Shown piece by piece: positions 1-8,109 of a stretch of 64,000 nucleotides of DNA. The stretch is from Variovorax sp. PAMC26660 (GTDB lineage: Bacteria > Pseudomonadota > Gammaproteobacteria > Burkholderiales > Burkholderiaceae_C). The notes under the pieces are model-generated. The model was not told the origin of the DNA. It made no database searches and saw only the letters and a list, made by a program, of their open reading frames with translations. Location: the NCBI RefSeq assembly GCF_014302995.1, contig NZ_CP060295.1:3649501-3713500 (forward strand). Direction: 5' to 3'. How positions within the stretch are numbered: position 1 is the first letter of the stretch; each line of letters starts with the position of its first letter. Made by a program: the position numbers and the translations under genes.

Positions 1-558
1 GCCATTCGCAACGGCGAGCTGGACATGGCCATTGCCTCTACCCTTGACCCCGCGCCGACAACAGATCTCGACGACGTCGCATTGGGTCTCGACCCCCTGC
101 TTCTTGTCGTCCGGTCAGACCACCCACTGACCTGCAAGAACACGTTGGCGCTCTCCGACCTGCAGCCGTACCGCTGGTCATTGACCTCTTCGTCCTTTGC
201 AATCAACGGCGCACTGAATGCGCTCTTCGAAAATGAAAACCTCGCACCGCCCAGAGTGGCGATTCAATCCGACCGTGCATCGGAGTTCGCGCTCTTGCTC
301 ACACTGCACTCCGACCTGATGACACTGGTGTCGCGTTCGCTATGGAACATCGTCGGCGGCGGGGGCCTGAGCATACTGACCGCCCCCAACTTCAAGATGG
401 CCCGGTCGGTCCGGCTTCTGACACGCAGCGGTGTCGCGTGGACGCCCCTGACGATGGCGCTCAAGGAGGCGCTAGCCACCAGAACCCTGTCGATGCTGAC
501 AGCAGAAAGGGAAGCGGAGAACCAACGGCACCGGGATCGCTCGCGTCACAGCGATTGA
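1..558 (+). CDS. LysR-family regulator, C-terminal part (cut by window start)
   Basis: Only the last ~185 codons are present; the helix-turn-helix end lies upstream of the window. The frame reads AIRNGELDMAI, then a segment ending LLLVVRSDHPL, which is the usual LysR effector-domain pattern (a 'G.LD.ai' strand followed by a strand ending in 'v...HPL'). It ends at TGA 556-558. The tail after about residue 165 is charged and low in conservation. The neighbour on the right is convergent, with 37 bp between stops. The target genes cannot be inferred because the divergent partner is outside the window. Confidence 0.85.
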   Translation, partial: AIRNGELDMAIASTLDPAPTTDLDDVALGLDPLLLVVRSDHPLTCKNTLALSDLQPYRWSLTSSSFAINGALNALFENENLAPPRVAIQSDRASEFALLLTLHSDLMTLVSRSLWNIVGGGGLSILTAPNFKMARSVRLLTRSGVAWTPLTMALKEALATRTLSMLTAEREAENQRHRDRSRHSD

Positions 559-595
559 ATGCGGCAGGTCGAGCCTCAGCCGGCAAGGCCATCAT

Positions 596-1423
596 TCATT
601 CGTCGTCCAGCGACAGCAGATAGCCGTGACCGTACACCGAGGACAGCCTTTCGCCACTCTCCGGTTTGAGTCGGAGTTTCCTGCGTATGTTCGCGATGTG
701 CACGTCGATGGTTCGTGTTCCAACATCATCGTGGCGGTTCCTGGACCAGACAGCATCGAAGATCGCATCGCGCGACTGTTTGACACCGGCATTGCGGAAC
801 AGGAACAACGCCAGATCGAATTCGCGGGGTTTCAGCCGAACACGCCCGTCGTCGAATGTCACGGTGTTGCCGCGCGGGTCGAACAGGTAACGGCCGAAGA
901 CCAGGGGTTCCGAAATCACCAGGGATTCCGCCGCCTTGATGGAGGCGGAGACACGCACCACCATCTCGCACTCTTCGCAAGGCACCATGACGAAATCAAT
1001 CGCCGCATCCATCACGAAGGTATCGGCTTGCCGGATTTGCTCGGGGTGCATCATCAGCAACACGGGCATGGGCACGCCAGCGGCGCGACGCAAAATCCGC
1101 GCACCCGTGAGCGCCGCATTCTGGTCACCGTCGAACGAAGCCAGCACGCTGTCGAACCTGGCCCCCGAGATCAGTGCGCTCACCAGGTCCTCGGTACGCG
1201 CGAACTCTGAAACGCGGTGCCCTAACGTACAGACCACGTCGAGCACGAAGTCCCTGTTCGGTCCTGAATCCTCGAGCACGGCAATGCGCTTTCCCGATTC
1301 CGACCAGATGTCGGCAAATCCGATCGTCCGAGGTCTCGCGTCCGGATATCGATCGCTCACTTCATACCTTGCCAAAGCAGATCCCTTCTTTGTCACGACC
1401 TCGAGCGCTGTTCGTTGCCGCAT
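596..1423 (-). CDS. Atypical OmpR-like response regulator (receiver + winged helix)
   Basis: A 275-residue protein with a receiver-like domain (about residues 45-160, beginning RIAVLEDSG) and a C-terminal OmpR/PhoB-type winged helix (about 180-270, with LKPREFDLALFLF, a TIDVHIANIRRKL recognition-helix region and a YGHGYLL hairpin). The receiver looks degenerate. Where the phospho-acceptor Asp is expected the sequence is DSVLASFDGD, and the conserved Lys-Pro near the end is replaced by VMVPCEE. It may therefore work without phosphorylation. ATG at 1423 was chosen over an upstream TTG at 1441; an AAGG lies just before it. No histidine kinase is adjacent. A second regulator of the same class survives only as a fragment at 5361-5612. 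Confidence 0.8.
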   Translation of the reverse strand: MRQRTALEVVTKKGSALARYEVSDRYPDARPRTIGFADIWSESGKRIAVLEDSGPNRDFVLDVVCTLGHRVSEFARTEDLVSALISGARFDSVLASFDGDQNAALTGARILRRAAGVPMPVLLMMHPEQIRQADTFVMDAAIDFVMVPCEECEMVVRVSASIKAAESLVISEPLVFGRYLFDPRGNTVTFDDGRVRLKPREFDLALFLFRNAGVKQSRDAIFDAVWSRNRHDDVGTRTIDVHIANIRRKLRLKPESGERLSSVYGHGYLLSLDDE

Positions 1424-1578
1424 GCTGCCTTGTCGGCGCAAGGCAGCACAGCAGGCTTTTCGAATCCATCGAGGCGGAAAATTGTTAACGTCGATTGAAT
1501 CTACTGCGGGTGCTCATGCCGCCCCATTCCCGAAGCGGTAGATATCCATAAGGCAGTCGGGATCCGCAGGCTCTTTGA

Positions 1579-2583
1579 TCAATCCGCCACGGCAATGCTG
1601 GCGCTCCGTGCAAACGCACGCCACTTGCGATCTTCTTCGCGCGCAAAAGACAGAACGTCGGCAGGCGATCCCTCCCCTGGCATGGCGCCGGTGATCTGCA
1701 TCGGCTCCTTCATCGCCTGCGAGACCATGATCTCGTTGATCCATTTGTTGAGTTGCGCAACGCGCGCCGATGGCACCTTGTCGGACACGGCCAGTGCATG
1801 CCATTGGCAGATTTCGTAGCCCGGGACTCCGGCCTCCTGCATCGTTGGTACTTGCGGCAACGTGCCAAACAGACGGGTCGCGCTTGTCACCGCGTACACC
1901 CTGAGCCTGTTCGCCTTGATGTAGGGAAGGAGCGGCATCACGCCAAGAATTCCCAGGGGGACCTGTCCGCTGACGACGTCCCCGACGGCTTGAGCACCGC
2001 CCTTGTAGGGCACGTGCAGCATCGAGGTTCCGGCCATCCTGTTGAGCAGCTCGCCCGCCAGGTGCTGGGGTGTTCCAACGCCCGATGAGGCATAGCTCCA
2101 TGCGCCCGGCCTGCGACGCATGTCCGCCAGGAGCGCCTGCAGATCCGCGGGAGGATTGTTGGCCATGGAAGCCACCAGCACCATGGGGCCCTTCGCGAGC
2201 AGGGCTACCGGCGCGAGCCCATTGCCCAGGTGCGGCACGTCGCGCCCATCGAAACCCGGCCCCGCAACGCTCACAAGCGTATAGCCGTCCGCAGGTGCTG
2301 CCGCCGCCGCGTGCAGCGCGAGCGCGCCCGAGGCCCCGCTCTTGTTCTCGACGATCACAGGCTGCCCTGTCTTGCGACTCAGCAACCGGGCCACCATGCG
2401 CGCCTGTGTGTCGACTGTGCCGCCTGAAGGGAAGCCGACGATCCAGGTGATCGGCCTGGCATGGGGCCACTCGGGCACTGCAGCTTCGGAAGCCCGCGCC
2501 AGGCCGGGCGCGAGGGCTGCCAGAAAGCCCAGCACCCAGAGCCTCGTTCGGGCCGCAAGAGCATTCGCGATCATTCCGTGCAT
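1579..2583 (-). CDS. Bug/TctC-family periplasmic solute receptor
   Basis: A 334-residue tripartite-tricarboxylate-type receptor. It has an N-terminal signal peptide (hydrophobic LWVLGFLAALAPGLARA), then the family start RPITWIVGFPSGGTVDTQAR, the ENKSGASGALA motif and LLNRMAGTSMLHVPYKGG. Such proteins bind carboxylates, amino acids or aromatic acids in the periplasm. No TctA/TctB membrane genes are nearby, which is common for the expanded Bug families of Burkholderiales. ATG 2583 is used; 2574 is an equally possible start. The gene lies between a response regulator and the adhesin on the same strand, but no functional link is visible. Confidence 0.92.
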   Translation of the reverse strand: MHGMIANALAARTRLWVLGFLAALAPGLARASEAAVPEWPHARPITWIVGFPSGGTVDTQARMVARLLSRKTGQPVIVENKSGASGALALHAAAAAPADGYTLVSVAGPGFDGRDVPHLGNGLAPVALLAKGPMVLVASMANNPPADLQALLADMRRRPGAWSYASSGVGTPQHLAGELLNRMAGTSMLHVPYKGGAQAVGDVVSGQVPLGILGVMPLLPYIKANRLRVYAVTSATRLFGTLPQVPTMQEAGVPGYEICQWHALAVSDKVPSARVAQLNKWINEIMVSQAMKEPMQITGAMPGEGSPADVLSFAREEDRKWRAFARSASIAVAD

Positions 2584-2701
2584 GGCGTCCAAAAAATCAA
2601 GCCGGTGAAATCAGCCGCCTTCATTGCTTCTCGCGACCATACGCTCAGTCTTTTCTGCATTCAATACATCCGCGGTTCACATCGCATGCCGGCTCGGTGG
2701 C

Positions 2702-5419
2702 TCACTTCCACTTCCAGCCGATACCGGCGTTGATGCCCCACTCCTTGCCCGTGGTCGACAGGCCCGCGCCCCAGGACATCTTGCCGTCGTCCGACAGCGC
2801 CTTGAAGGTCAGCGCCACCGCGCTGTAGCCCTTGTACGAGCCCAGGCCAACACCGACTGTCTTTTCTCCGGGGTACAGCGTTGGCAGATAGGTCCCAGAC
2901 ATCGCGAAGGCCATCGCCGAGCCCGAGTAGGCAATGCGCGCCACCTCACCCACCTGGCTTTGCACCTGGTTGAGCTGCCCGACGTTGACCGCGTCGCCCG
3001 GCTGGATGCCTGGTGCCACGTTGCTGATGCGCGTGCCACCCGGTACACCGTTGCCCAGGTTGACCTGGTTGTAGTTGACCGAGCCGTCCGGATTGGTCGC
3101 GTACTGGATGCTGCCGGCCTTTGAGGCATTCGACGCTGCCTTCAACTGCGCCACGTTGGTCGCGTCGCTGTCGGCCGAGCCTGCCGCCACGCCCGTGATC
3201 TGGCGGAACTGGTTGCTGTTGGCATCGCCCACCGAGACCGCGGCCTGCGTGCTGGTGGTCGCTGCGATGGCGGCCTGCTGGTCTGCCGTCGCATTGCCCG
3301 GTACGTAGCCGGACACCCCTGCAGGCCTGGAAGCCACCGAGCCCGAGCCCAATGCCACGCCGCCGCTTTGCTGCACCACCGCACCGAAGCCGATGGCCGT
3401 GCCCTTGGACACGTTCTGCGCCTGGCTCAGCGGCGTGCCGCCGGCGTCGGCGTTGTCACCCAGCGCCACGCCACCACCGCCCGCACGCGAGTTGACACCG
3501 ATGGCCTGCGACCCTGTAGCAAGCGCCCCCGTTCCGATCGCGATGGCATTGGCTCCCGTGGCCTGGGCGCCGAAGCCGATCGCCACCGCGCCGTCGGCCG
3601 TGGCCTTCGCTCCGTTGCCGGCGGCAAAGGAGTTGTCGCCGCTGGCCACCGACTGCGGTCCGATGGCCACGGCTTCCTGGCCGCTGGCGTCTGCATCGGC
3701 GACTGTCGAGTTCGCGTGGAAGTACTTGGTGCCCGTGTTGTAGATGTTGTTGACCGACGTGCTCAGGCTGCTGACATTGAGATTGGTGGTACTCAATCCG
3801 GTAGACAGGCTGCCGACGCCACTGGCCACCGTGCTCAGGCCGGTCGAGGTTGAGGTCGAGAGGCTGGCCAGATTGGTGTTCGTTGTGCTCAGACCCGTGG
3901 ACAGGCTGCCGATGCCGCTCGTTGCCGTGCTCAACCCCGTCGATGTGGAGGTCGACAGGCTGTCCAGGTTGCTGTTCGTCGTGCTCAGGCCCGTAGACAA
4001 GCTGCCGATGCCGCTCGTCGCAGTACTCAGCCCGGTCGAGGTCGAGGTCGACAAGCTGGCCAGATTGCTGTCTGTTGTGCTCAACCCCGTGGACAGGCTG
4101 GAGATGCCACTGGTCGCCGAGCTCAGCCCCGTCGAGAGGCTTCCGATGCCGCTCATTGCGGTGCTCAGCCCCGTAGAGGTCGAAGTCGACAGGCTCGCAA
4201 CGCTGCTGTTGGTCGTGCTCAGGCCCGTGGACAGACTGTTGATGCCGCTGGTTGCGGTGCTCAGCCCTGTCGAGGTAGAAGTCGACAAGCTGTCCAGGTT
4301 GCTGTTGGTGGTGCTCAGCCCCGTCGACAGGCTGCCAATGCTGCTCGTCGCAGTGCTCAAGCCAGTGGACGTCGAGGTCGACAGACTTGCAACGTTGCTG
4401 TTCGTTGTGCTCAGGCCCGTGGACAGGCTGTTGATGCCGCTGGTCGCCGTGCTCAGGCCTGTCGAGGTGGAGGTCGACAGGCTGTCCAGGTTGCTATTGG
4501 TCGTGCTCAACCCAGTCGACAGACTTCCGATGCTGCTCGTCGCTGTGCTCAAGCCGGTGGACGTTGAAGTCGACAGGCTCGCAACATTGCTGTTGGTCGT
4601 GCTCAGGCCCGTGGACAGGCTGTTGATACCGCTGGTCGCCGTGCTCAGCCCTGTCGAGGTGGAAGTCGACAAGCTGTCCAGGTTGCTGTTGGTGGTGCTC
4701 AGGCCTGTTGAAAGGCTACCGATGCCACTCGTTGCGGTGCTCAAGCCGGTCGACGTGGAGGTCGACAAGCTGTCGAGGTTGCTGTTGGTGGTGCTCAGGC
4801 CGGTCGACAGACTGCCAATGCTGCTCGTCGCGGTGCTCAGCCCTGTGGACGTCGAAGTCGACAAACTGGCGACGTTGCTGTTCGCGGTGCTCAGGCCCGT
4901 TGAAAGGCTACCGATGCCACTCGTTGCGGTGCTCAAGCCGGTCGACGTGGAGGTCGACAGGCTGTCCAGGTTGCTGTTGGTCGTGCTCAGGCCAGTCGAC
5001 AGGCTACCAATGCTGCTTGTCGCGGTGCTCAATCCAGTGGAAGTCGAAGTCGACAGGCTGGCGACGCTGCTGTTCGTCGTGCTCAGGCCCGTAGACAGGC
5101 TACCGATGCCACTCGTTGCAGTGCTCAAGCCAGTCGACGTGGAAGTCGACAAACTATCAAGGTTGCTGTTGATGGTGCTCAGGCCGGTCGACAGACTGCC
5201 AATGCTGCTCGTCGCGGTGCTCAGCCCTGTGGACGTCGAAGTCGACAAACTGGCGACGTTGCTGTTCGTGGTGCTCAGGCCCGTTGAAAGGCTACCGATG
5301 CCACTCGTTGCGGTGCTCAAGCCGGTCGACGTGGAGGTCGACAGGCTGTCCAGGTTGCTGTCGCTGAAGCCGTTGGAATTCGAGCTGGCACTTGAATTCT
5401 TCCGGCACATGAATTCCAT
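2702..5419 (-). CDS. Trimeric autotransporter adhesin (YadA-like), 5'-truncated
   Basis: The frame has 905 codons. From the N end there are about 16 copies of a 32-residue Ser/Thr-rich unit (LSTSTSTGLSTATSGIGS followed by LSTGLSTTNSNVAS or ...SNLDS) to about residue 550. A YadA head follows, with repeats such as AVAIGFGAQATGANAIAIG (about 575-680), then neck/stalk motifs (ATNVAQLKAAS, DAVNVGQLNQVQ). The last ~75 residues form the trimeric beta-barrel anchor ending GINAGIGWKWK. Family members carry an extended signal peptide, but none is present here. The first ~24 residues (MEFMCRKNSSASS...) are simply the antisense of a response-regulator fragment. The native 5' end is therefore missing, and this copy is probably not exported unless the assembly is wrong. 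It would act in surface attachment. Confidence 0.88.
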   Translation of the reverse strand: MEFMCRKNSSASSNSNGFSDSNLDSLSTSTSTGLSTATSGIGSLSTGLSTTNSNVASLSTSTSTGLSTATSSIGSLSTGLSTINSNLDSLSTSTSTGLSTATSGIGSLSTGLSTTNSSVASLSTSTSTGLSTATSSIGSLSTGLSTTNSNLDSLSTSTSTGLSTATSGIGSLSTGLSTANSNVASLSTSTSTGLSTATSSIGSLSTGLSTTNSNLDSLSTSTSTGLSTATSGIGSLSTGLSTTNSNLDSLSTSTSTGLSTATSGINSLSTGLSTTNSNVASLSTSTSTGLSTATSSIGSLSTGLSTTNSNLDSLSTSTSTGLSTATSGINSLSTGLSTTNSNVASLSTSTSTGLSTATSSIGSLSTGLSTTNSNLDSLSTSTSTGLSTATSGINSLSTGLSTTNSSVASLSTSTSTGLSTAMSGIGSLSTGLSSATSGISSLSTGLSTTDSNLASLSTSTSTGLSTATSGIGSLSTGLSTTNSNLDSLSTSTSTGLSTATSGIGSLSTGLSTTNTNLASLSTSTSTGLSTVASGVGSLSTGLSTTNLNVSSLSTSVNNIYNTGTKYFHANSTVADADASGQEAVAIGPQSVASGDNSFAAGNGAKATADGAVAIGFGAQATGANAIAIGTGALATGSQAIGVNSRAGGGGVALGDNADAGGTPLSQAQNVSKGTAIGFGAVVQQSGGVALGSGSVASRPAGVSGYVPGNATADQQAAIAATTSTQAAVSVGDANSNQFRQITGVAAGSADSDATNVAQLKAASNASKAGSIQYATNPDGSVNYNQVNLGNGVPGGTRISNVAPGIQPGDAVNVGQLNQVQSQVGEVARIAYSGSAMAFAMSGTYLPTLYPGEKTVGVGLGSYKGYSAVALTFKALSDDGKMSWGAGLSTTGKEWGINAGIGWKWK
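3770..5347 (-). repeat. 96-bp tandem coding repeats in adhesin stalk
   Basis: About 16 tandem copies of a 96-bp (32-codon) unit. Units ending SNVAS and SNLDS tend to alternate, which gives a 192-bp higher-order period. One unit (near 4100-4150) carries an extra 14-residue partial duplication. Because the unit length is a multiple of three, the opposite strand is also stop-free throughout. Copy number is probably variable between strains. Confidence 0.85.
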
Positions 5420-5612
5420 GGTGACGCGCGAGAGGCTCTACGCGGTGCTGTGGGGCGACTTGCCCAGTTCTCCGAAATCCAGAAAGCTCGATGTGTGTGT
5501 TTCCAATGTCCGTAGAAAGCTGGGGCTGGGGCCCGACAGCGGCTTTCTCTTGAGGTCGATCTACCGGCGCGGCTACGAACTCAATGAAGTGACGCCGCAA
5601 GCCGGGGGCTGA
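5361..5612 (+). pseudogene. 3' remnant of an OmpR-like response regulator (winged helix only)
   Basis: The plus strand from 5361 encodes about 83 residues forming a nearly complete OmpR-type winged helix: SLKPLEFELALEFF, a KLDVCVSNVRRKLGL recognition-helix region and SIYRRGYELNEV, ending at TGA 5610-5612. It closely resembles the same domain of the regulator at 596-1423. The receiver half and start codon are absent. Immediately upstream, from 5360 leftwards, lies the antisense of the adhesin repeats. A divergent adhesin/regulator pair joined by one deletion would explain both truncations. The remnant is in frame with a long antisense open stretch, but that stretch has no regulator features. 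Confidence 0.75.
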
Positions 5613-5828
5613 ACGCAAGCGCCGCTTTGAACCGCGCCAGTTCGCCTGCCTGGTATCGCATCGTCCGAACCTCAGAGCCTCAAGGTATCGCCTGCAGCAG
5701 TGCGAATCCGGTCCGCTGATTGCTGCGCGCGGCCGGAGGCTTTGGTGGCCTGACGGTTTAGAGGCATATGCCGACTGTGGCCGAGGGGTGAACGTCCGGT
5801 CCTGGCCGGCCTGAGACGGTCGAGTGTC
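5613..5828. other. Intergenic, no recognised feature
   Basis: Non-coding stretch between two convergent ends. I see no clear terminator, promoter or RNA structure in it. Confidence 0.5.
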
Positions 5829-6314
5829 TCACTTCACCATGCGAAAGGCCGCGCTTGCGAGCCATGCGCGAAGTTCCTCGGGGTCAGCGACCGAAATGTA
5901 GGCAGTGTGACCGGCGGCCGCCTGATACGCGACTCTCGCGGCCTGACCGTCAAGTTCTGGAATCTCCCCACACAGGTCAACGACCCCAGATAGCTTCTCC
6001 GAAAGCCAGAGTGCCATTTCACCCAAGATTCGATGGTCTTTCGCGTCGTTGCACATGGCGGCCAGCCCAATCTCCTGAAGTGGGGCCCAACCAAGGGCCT
6101 CCTTCATGGCTCTCAGGTCAACCTCGTCCCTGGGCTCAGAAAATAGGACGAACGGCCGACGCTCCCCCTCATAGGTCCCACCAACTTTCCGTGTGTCACG
6201 GACCCAGAAGGAGTTTCCGTCTCTCTCATGTCCGACCAAGCGGACAAGGTCGTCAACGAGCTCGTCCGAAACGCGGGCCCTGGGACTCAATACGGAGCAA
6301 CTTGGACCTGCCAT
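5829..6314 (-). CDS. Hypothetical protein, resembles DUF6368 (immunity-like)
   Basis: A 161-residue soluble protein starting MAGPSCSVLSPRARV, with no signal peptide or membrane segment. The central stretch EIGLAAMCNDAKDHRILGEM followed by ALWLSEKLSGVVDLCGEI matches my memory of DUF6368 proteins, which are small immunity-like proteins of unknown function; this is recall, not a search. It lies 101 bp after another small unknown gene on the same strand, next to the adhesin locus. Such pairs often are orphan immunity genes of contact-dependent toxins, but no toxin gene is visible here. Confidence 0.6.
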   Translation of the reverse strand: MAGPSCSVLSPRARVSDELVDDLVRLVGHERDGNSFWVRDTRKVGGTYEGERRPFVLFSEPRDEVDLRAMKEALGWAPLQEIGLAAMCNDAKDHRILGEMALWLSEKLSGVVDLCGEIPELDGQAARVAYQAAAGHTAYISVADPEELRAWLASAAFRMVK

Positions 6315-6343
6315 TCGATCTGGATGATGAATTTGGATGAAGT

Positions 6344-6369
6344 ACGCCTGGCGCCATGGAGCCAGGCGT
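6344..6369. other. Perfect 9-bp inverted repeat (hairpin)
   Basis: ACGCCTGGC at 6344-6352 and its exact complement at 6361-6369, with an 8-nt loop, lie between the two small genes. No T-run follows on either side, so it is a hairpin but not a classical terminator. Confidence 0.55.
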
Positions 6370-6415
6370 GAACTGGCCGGTCAAGTCGAACGTCGTCTTG
6401 TGGCCGAGGGCCGAC

Positions 6416-6727
6416 CTAACCATCCTCGCGAAGCCAGCGCTTGGCCAACGCAGCACTCCGGTGTCGAAGTCGCTGCGCCTTCTGCCGAGTTTCAGCGATT
6501 CGGCTGAGCGCTTCAACGATTTCTTCGTCCAATGGCACGCCTTGTTCCAGCCAACCGACAGCCAGGTCAATCCAGTACTCCATCTCCGATCCGAGCCCTG
6601 CAAGCACCACGCGGCGAGTCGAAAACGGCCCACGGTTCTCGGTATGCGGCTTCTCAAGGAAGATGAGCGGGCGTGGGTCCATTGCAATGTCGTCGCCTTG
6701 GGGAATGTCTGGTTCTGGCGGCGGCAT
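6416..6727 (-). CDS. Hypothetical 103-residue protein
   Basis: Starts MPPPEPDIPQGDDIAMDP and ends ALAKRWLREDG. The second half (about 50-100) is strongly helical and charged (EALSRIAETRQKAQRLRHRS), with no membrane segment or signal peptide. No family was recognised. It lies upstream of the DUF6368-like gene in the same direction, so the two may be co-transcribed. Another frame on the same strand is also open here, so the choice of frame rests on acidic/basic balance and a sensible ATG. Confidence 0.5.
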   Translation of the reverse strand: MPPPEPDIPQGDDIAMDPRPLIFLEKPHTENRGPFSTRRVVLAGLGSEMEYWIDLAVGWLEQGVPLDEEIVEALSRIAETRQKAQRLRHRSAALAKRWLREDG

Positions 6728-7035
6728 TCTGCCATTTGGTTTGTAGTCACTGGCAGCGCGTCGAAAGTTGAGAGGCGCATCTTGAAAGCTCAGCGGCGTT
6801 CCGCACCGGCATCAGCGGCTTGGCGGATCCAGCGACGGTGTCTCAGACTTGCTGATGCCAGCAGGCAGACCTTGCGCTGACCTTCTCATAGGTGATCTTG
6901 TCTCAGACTTTATTGGCAAAGAACAGCGTGCAGCCGAGCCGCCAATGCCTGATGCGCAAGCATCACCGAGACGCGCATCCCCTATCCCCCTAAAGACGCG
7001 ATGCCGGCGAGCCTGTCTCCCTTCTCCCCTGAAGT
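6728..7035. other. 308-bp gap with a 12-bp direct repeat
   Basis: No convincing gene. The 12-mer TGTCTCAGACTT occurs at 6839-6850 and again at 6899-6910, exactly 60 bp apart. This could be debris of an old mobile element, but no terminal repeats or transposase remains could be identified. Confidence 0.4.
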
Positions 7036-7974
7036 TCAGCAAGCCAACTTCAAGACCAACTCGCGAAAAGCCTTGGCGGGTGCACGCGACGTCAGTGCAC
7101 TGTTCCAGACCATCACTACAGCCTCGAGTCGACATCCGAGCTTGAACGGCAGCACCTTCGCCGCCCCTGCAAGCTCCAACTGCACAGCAATTCCCTCCGG
7201 GTACACCGCGAGAAAATTCGACGCCCGCAGGAGCTGAGTCGCTACGGATACATCGCTGACTCGCACACCGCGTTCCGGCGGCGGCGTATCGAGCGCTCGA
7301 AATGCTGTTTGGAGGTGATGAAGCATCCGTGTTCCCTGCGACGGGATGCACCAGTCCTGCTCGCTGAGCACTTGCGCCGTGATTCGCTTCCGCTTGAGCA
7401 ACGGATGCGTGGCGCTGGCAACCACGACCAATTTCTGCGCTGCAACGATGGGCGTGTTCTGCAGCGACTTTCGCAACAAGCGGGGATCGTCGTAGGCAAA
7501 GAGCAAGTCAAGCACGCCTTCGTCGAGTTGCTCGATCAGCTCCGTCTGTCCTCCTTCGAGGACGCTGATGTCGACATCCGGAAGTGCTTCGCGATAGGCA
7601 CACATGGCCCGCGCAATGAGGGCATGGGCCAATGTGGAGCGAAAGGCCATGCTGAAGGAGCCTCGTGTTCCCTCGCGAATGGAATGCAGCGACTCGGCCA
7701 TGCGCCCCAGCTGCCCGACCAGAAGCGCCGAACCTTCGAGCATTTCTTTTCCGATGTCGGTAGCCCGCATGCCGCGGCGTCCTCTCTCGAACAACGGCAT
7801 GCCCACGATCTCTTCGATCTCGGCCAAGGTCTTTGAAATGGCGGCGGGACTCACGTGCAGATGTTCCGCAACTTTCGCGGCCGTCTCCAGTTCGCCCAGT
7901 GCCTGGATGACCCGCAAGTGGCGAAATTTCAGGCGGGACAGCAACGCCTGGATTGGATGGGAAAGAGAAAGCAT
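7036..7974 (-). CDS. LysR-family transcriptional regulator
   Basis: About 312 residues from ATG 7974 (GAGG sits about 5 nt upstream; an in-frame upstream codon at 7995 is less likely). The N-terminal winged helix (about 15-75) reads FRHLRVIQALGELETAAKVA then HLHVSPAAISKTLAEIEEI, the GbpR-like subgroup pattern. The effector domain (about 95-300) includes LLRASNFLAVYPEGIA. It is divergent from the MlrC-like peptidase gene, with about 135 bp between, and is probably its regulator and autorepressor. No effector can be named. Confidence 0.93.
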   Translation of the reverse strand: MLSLSHPIQALLSRLKFRHLRVIQALGELETAAKVAEHLHVSPAAISKTLAEIEEIVGMPLFERGRRGMRATDIGKEMLEGSALLVGQLGRMAESLHSIREGTRGSFSMAFRSTLAHALIARAMCAYREALPDVDISVLEGGQTELIEQLDEGVLDLLFAYDDPRLLRKSLQNTPIVAAQKLVVVASATHPLLKRKRITAQVLSEQDWCIPSQGTRMLHHLQTAFRALDTPPPERGVRVSDVSVATQLLRASNFLAVYPEGIAVQLELAGAAKVLPFKLGCRLEAVVMVWNSALTSRAPAKAFRELVLKLAC

Positions 7975-8109
7975 AGGACCTCGAGCGTCACACAAGTGTT
8001 AACCGTTGGATCAACTCGAATCAATTTTTTTTCGCTTTCTGGTTGACTCTGACGGGCCTACATTCGCCTCCGACCGAAGCGGGGGCTTCGTAGAAACCGG
8101 AAGCTGAAG

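Noticed and set aside
3770..5347. CRISPR-like or minisatellite array
   Set aside because: The 96-bp units are translated without interruption and have no unique spacers.
3744..5360. Long plus-strand open frame opposite the adhesin repeats
   Set aside because: It is the antisense of a 96-bp coding repeat with a monotonous Val/Leu/Pro product. Only the last 83 codons (5361-5612) resemble a protein domain.
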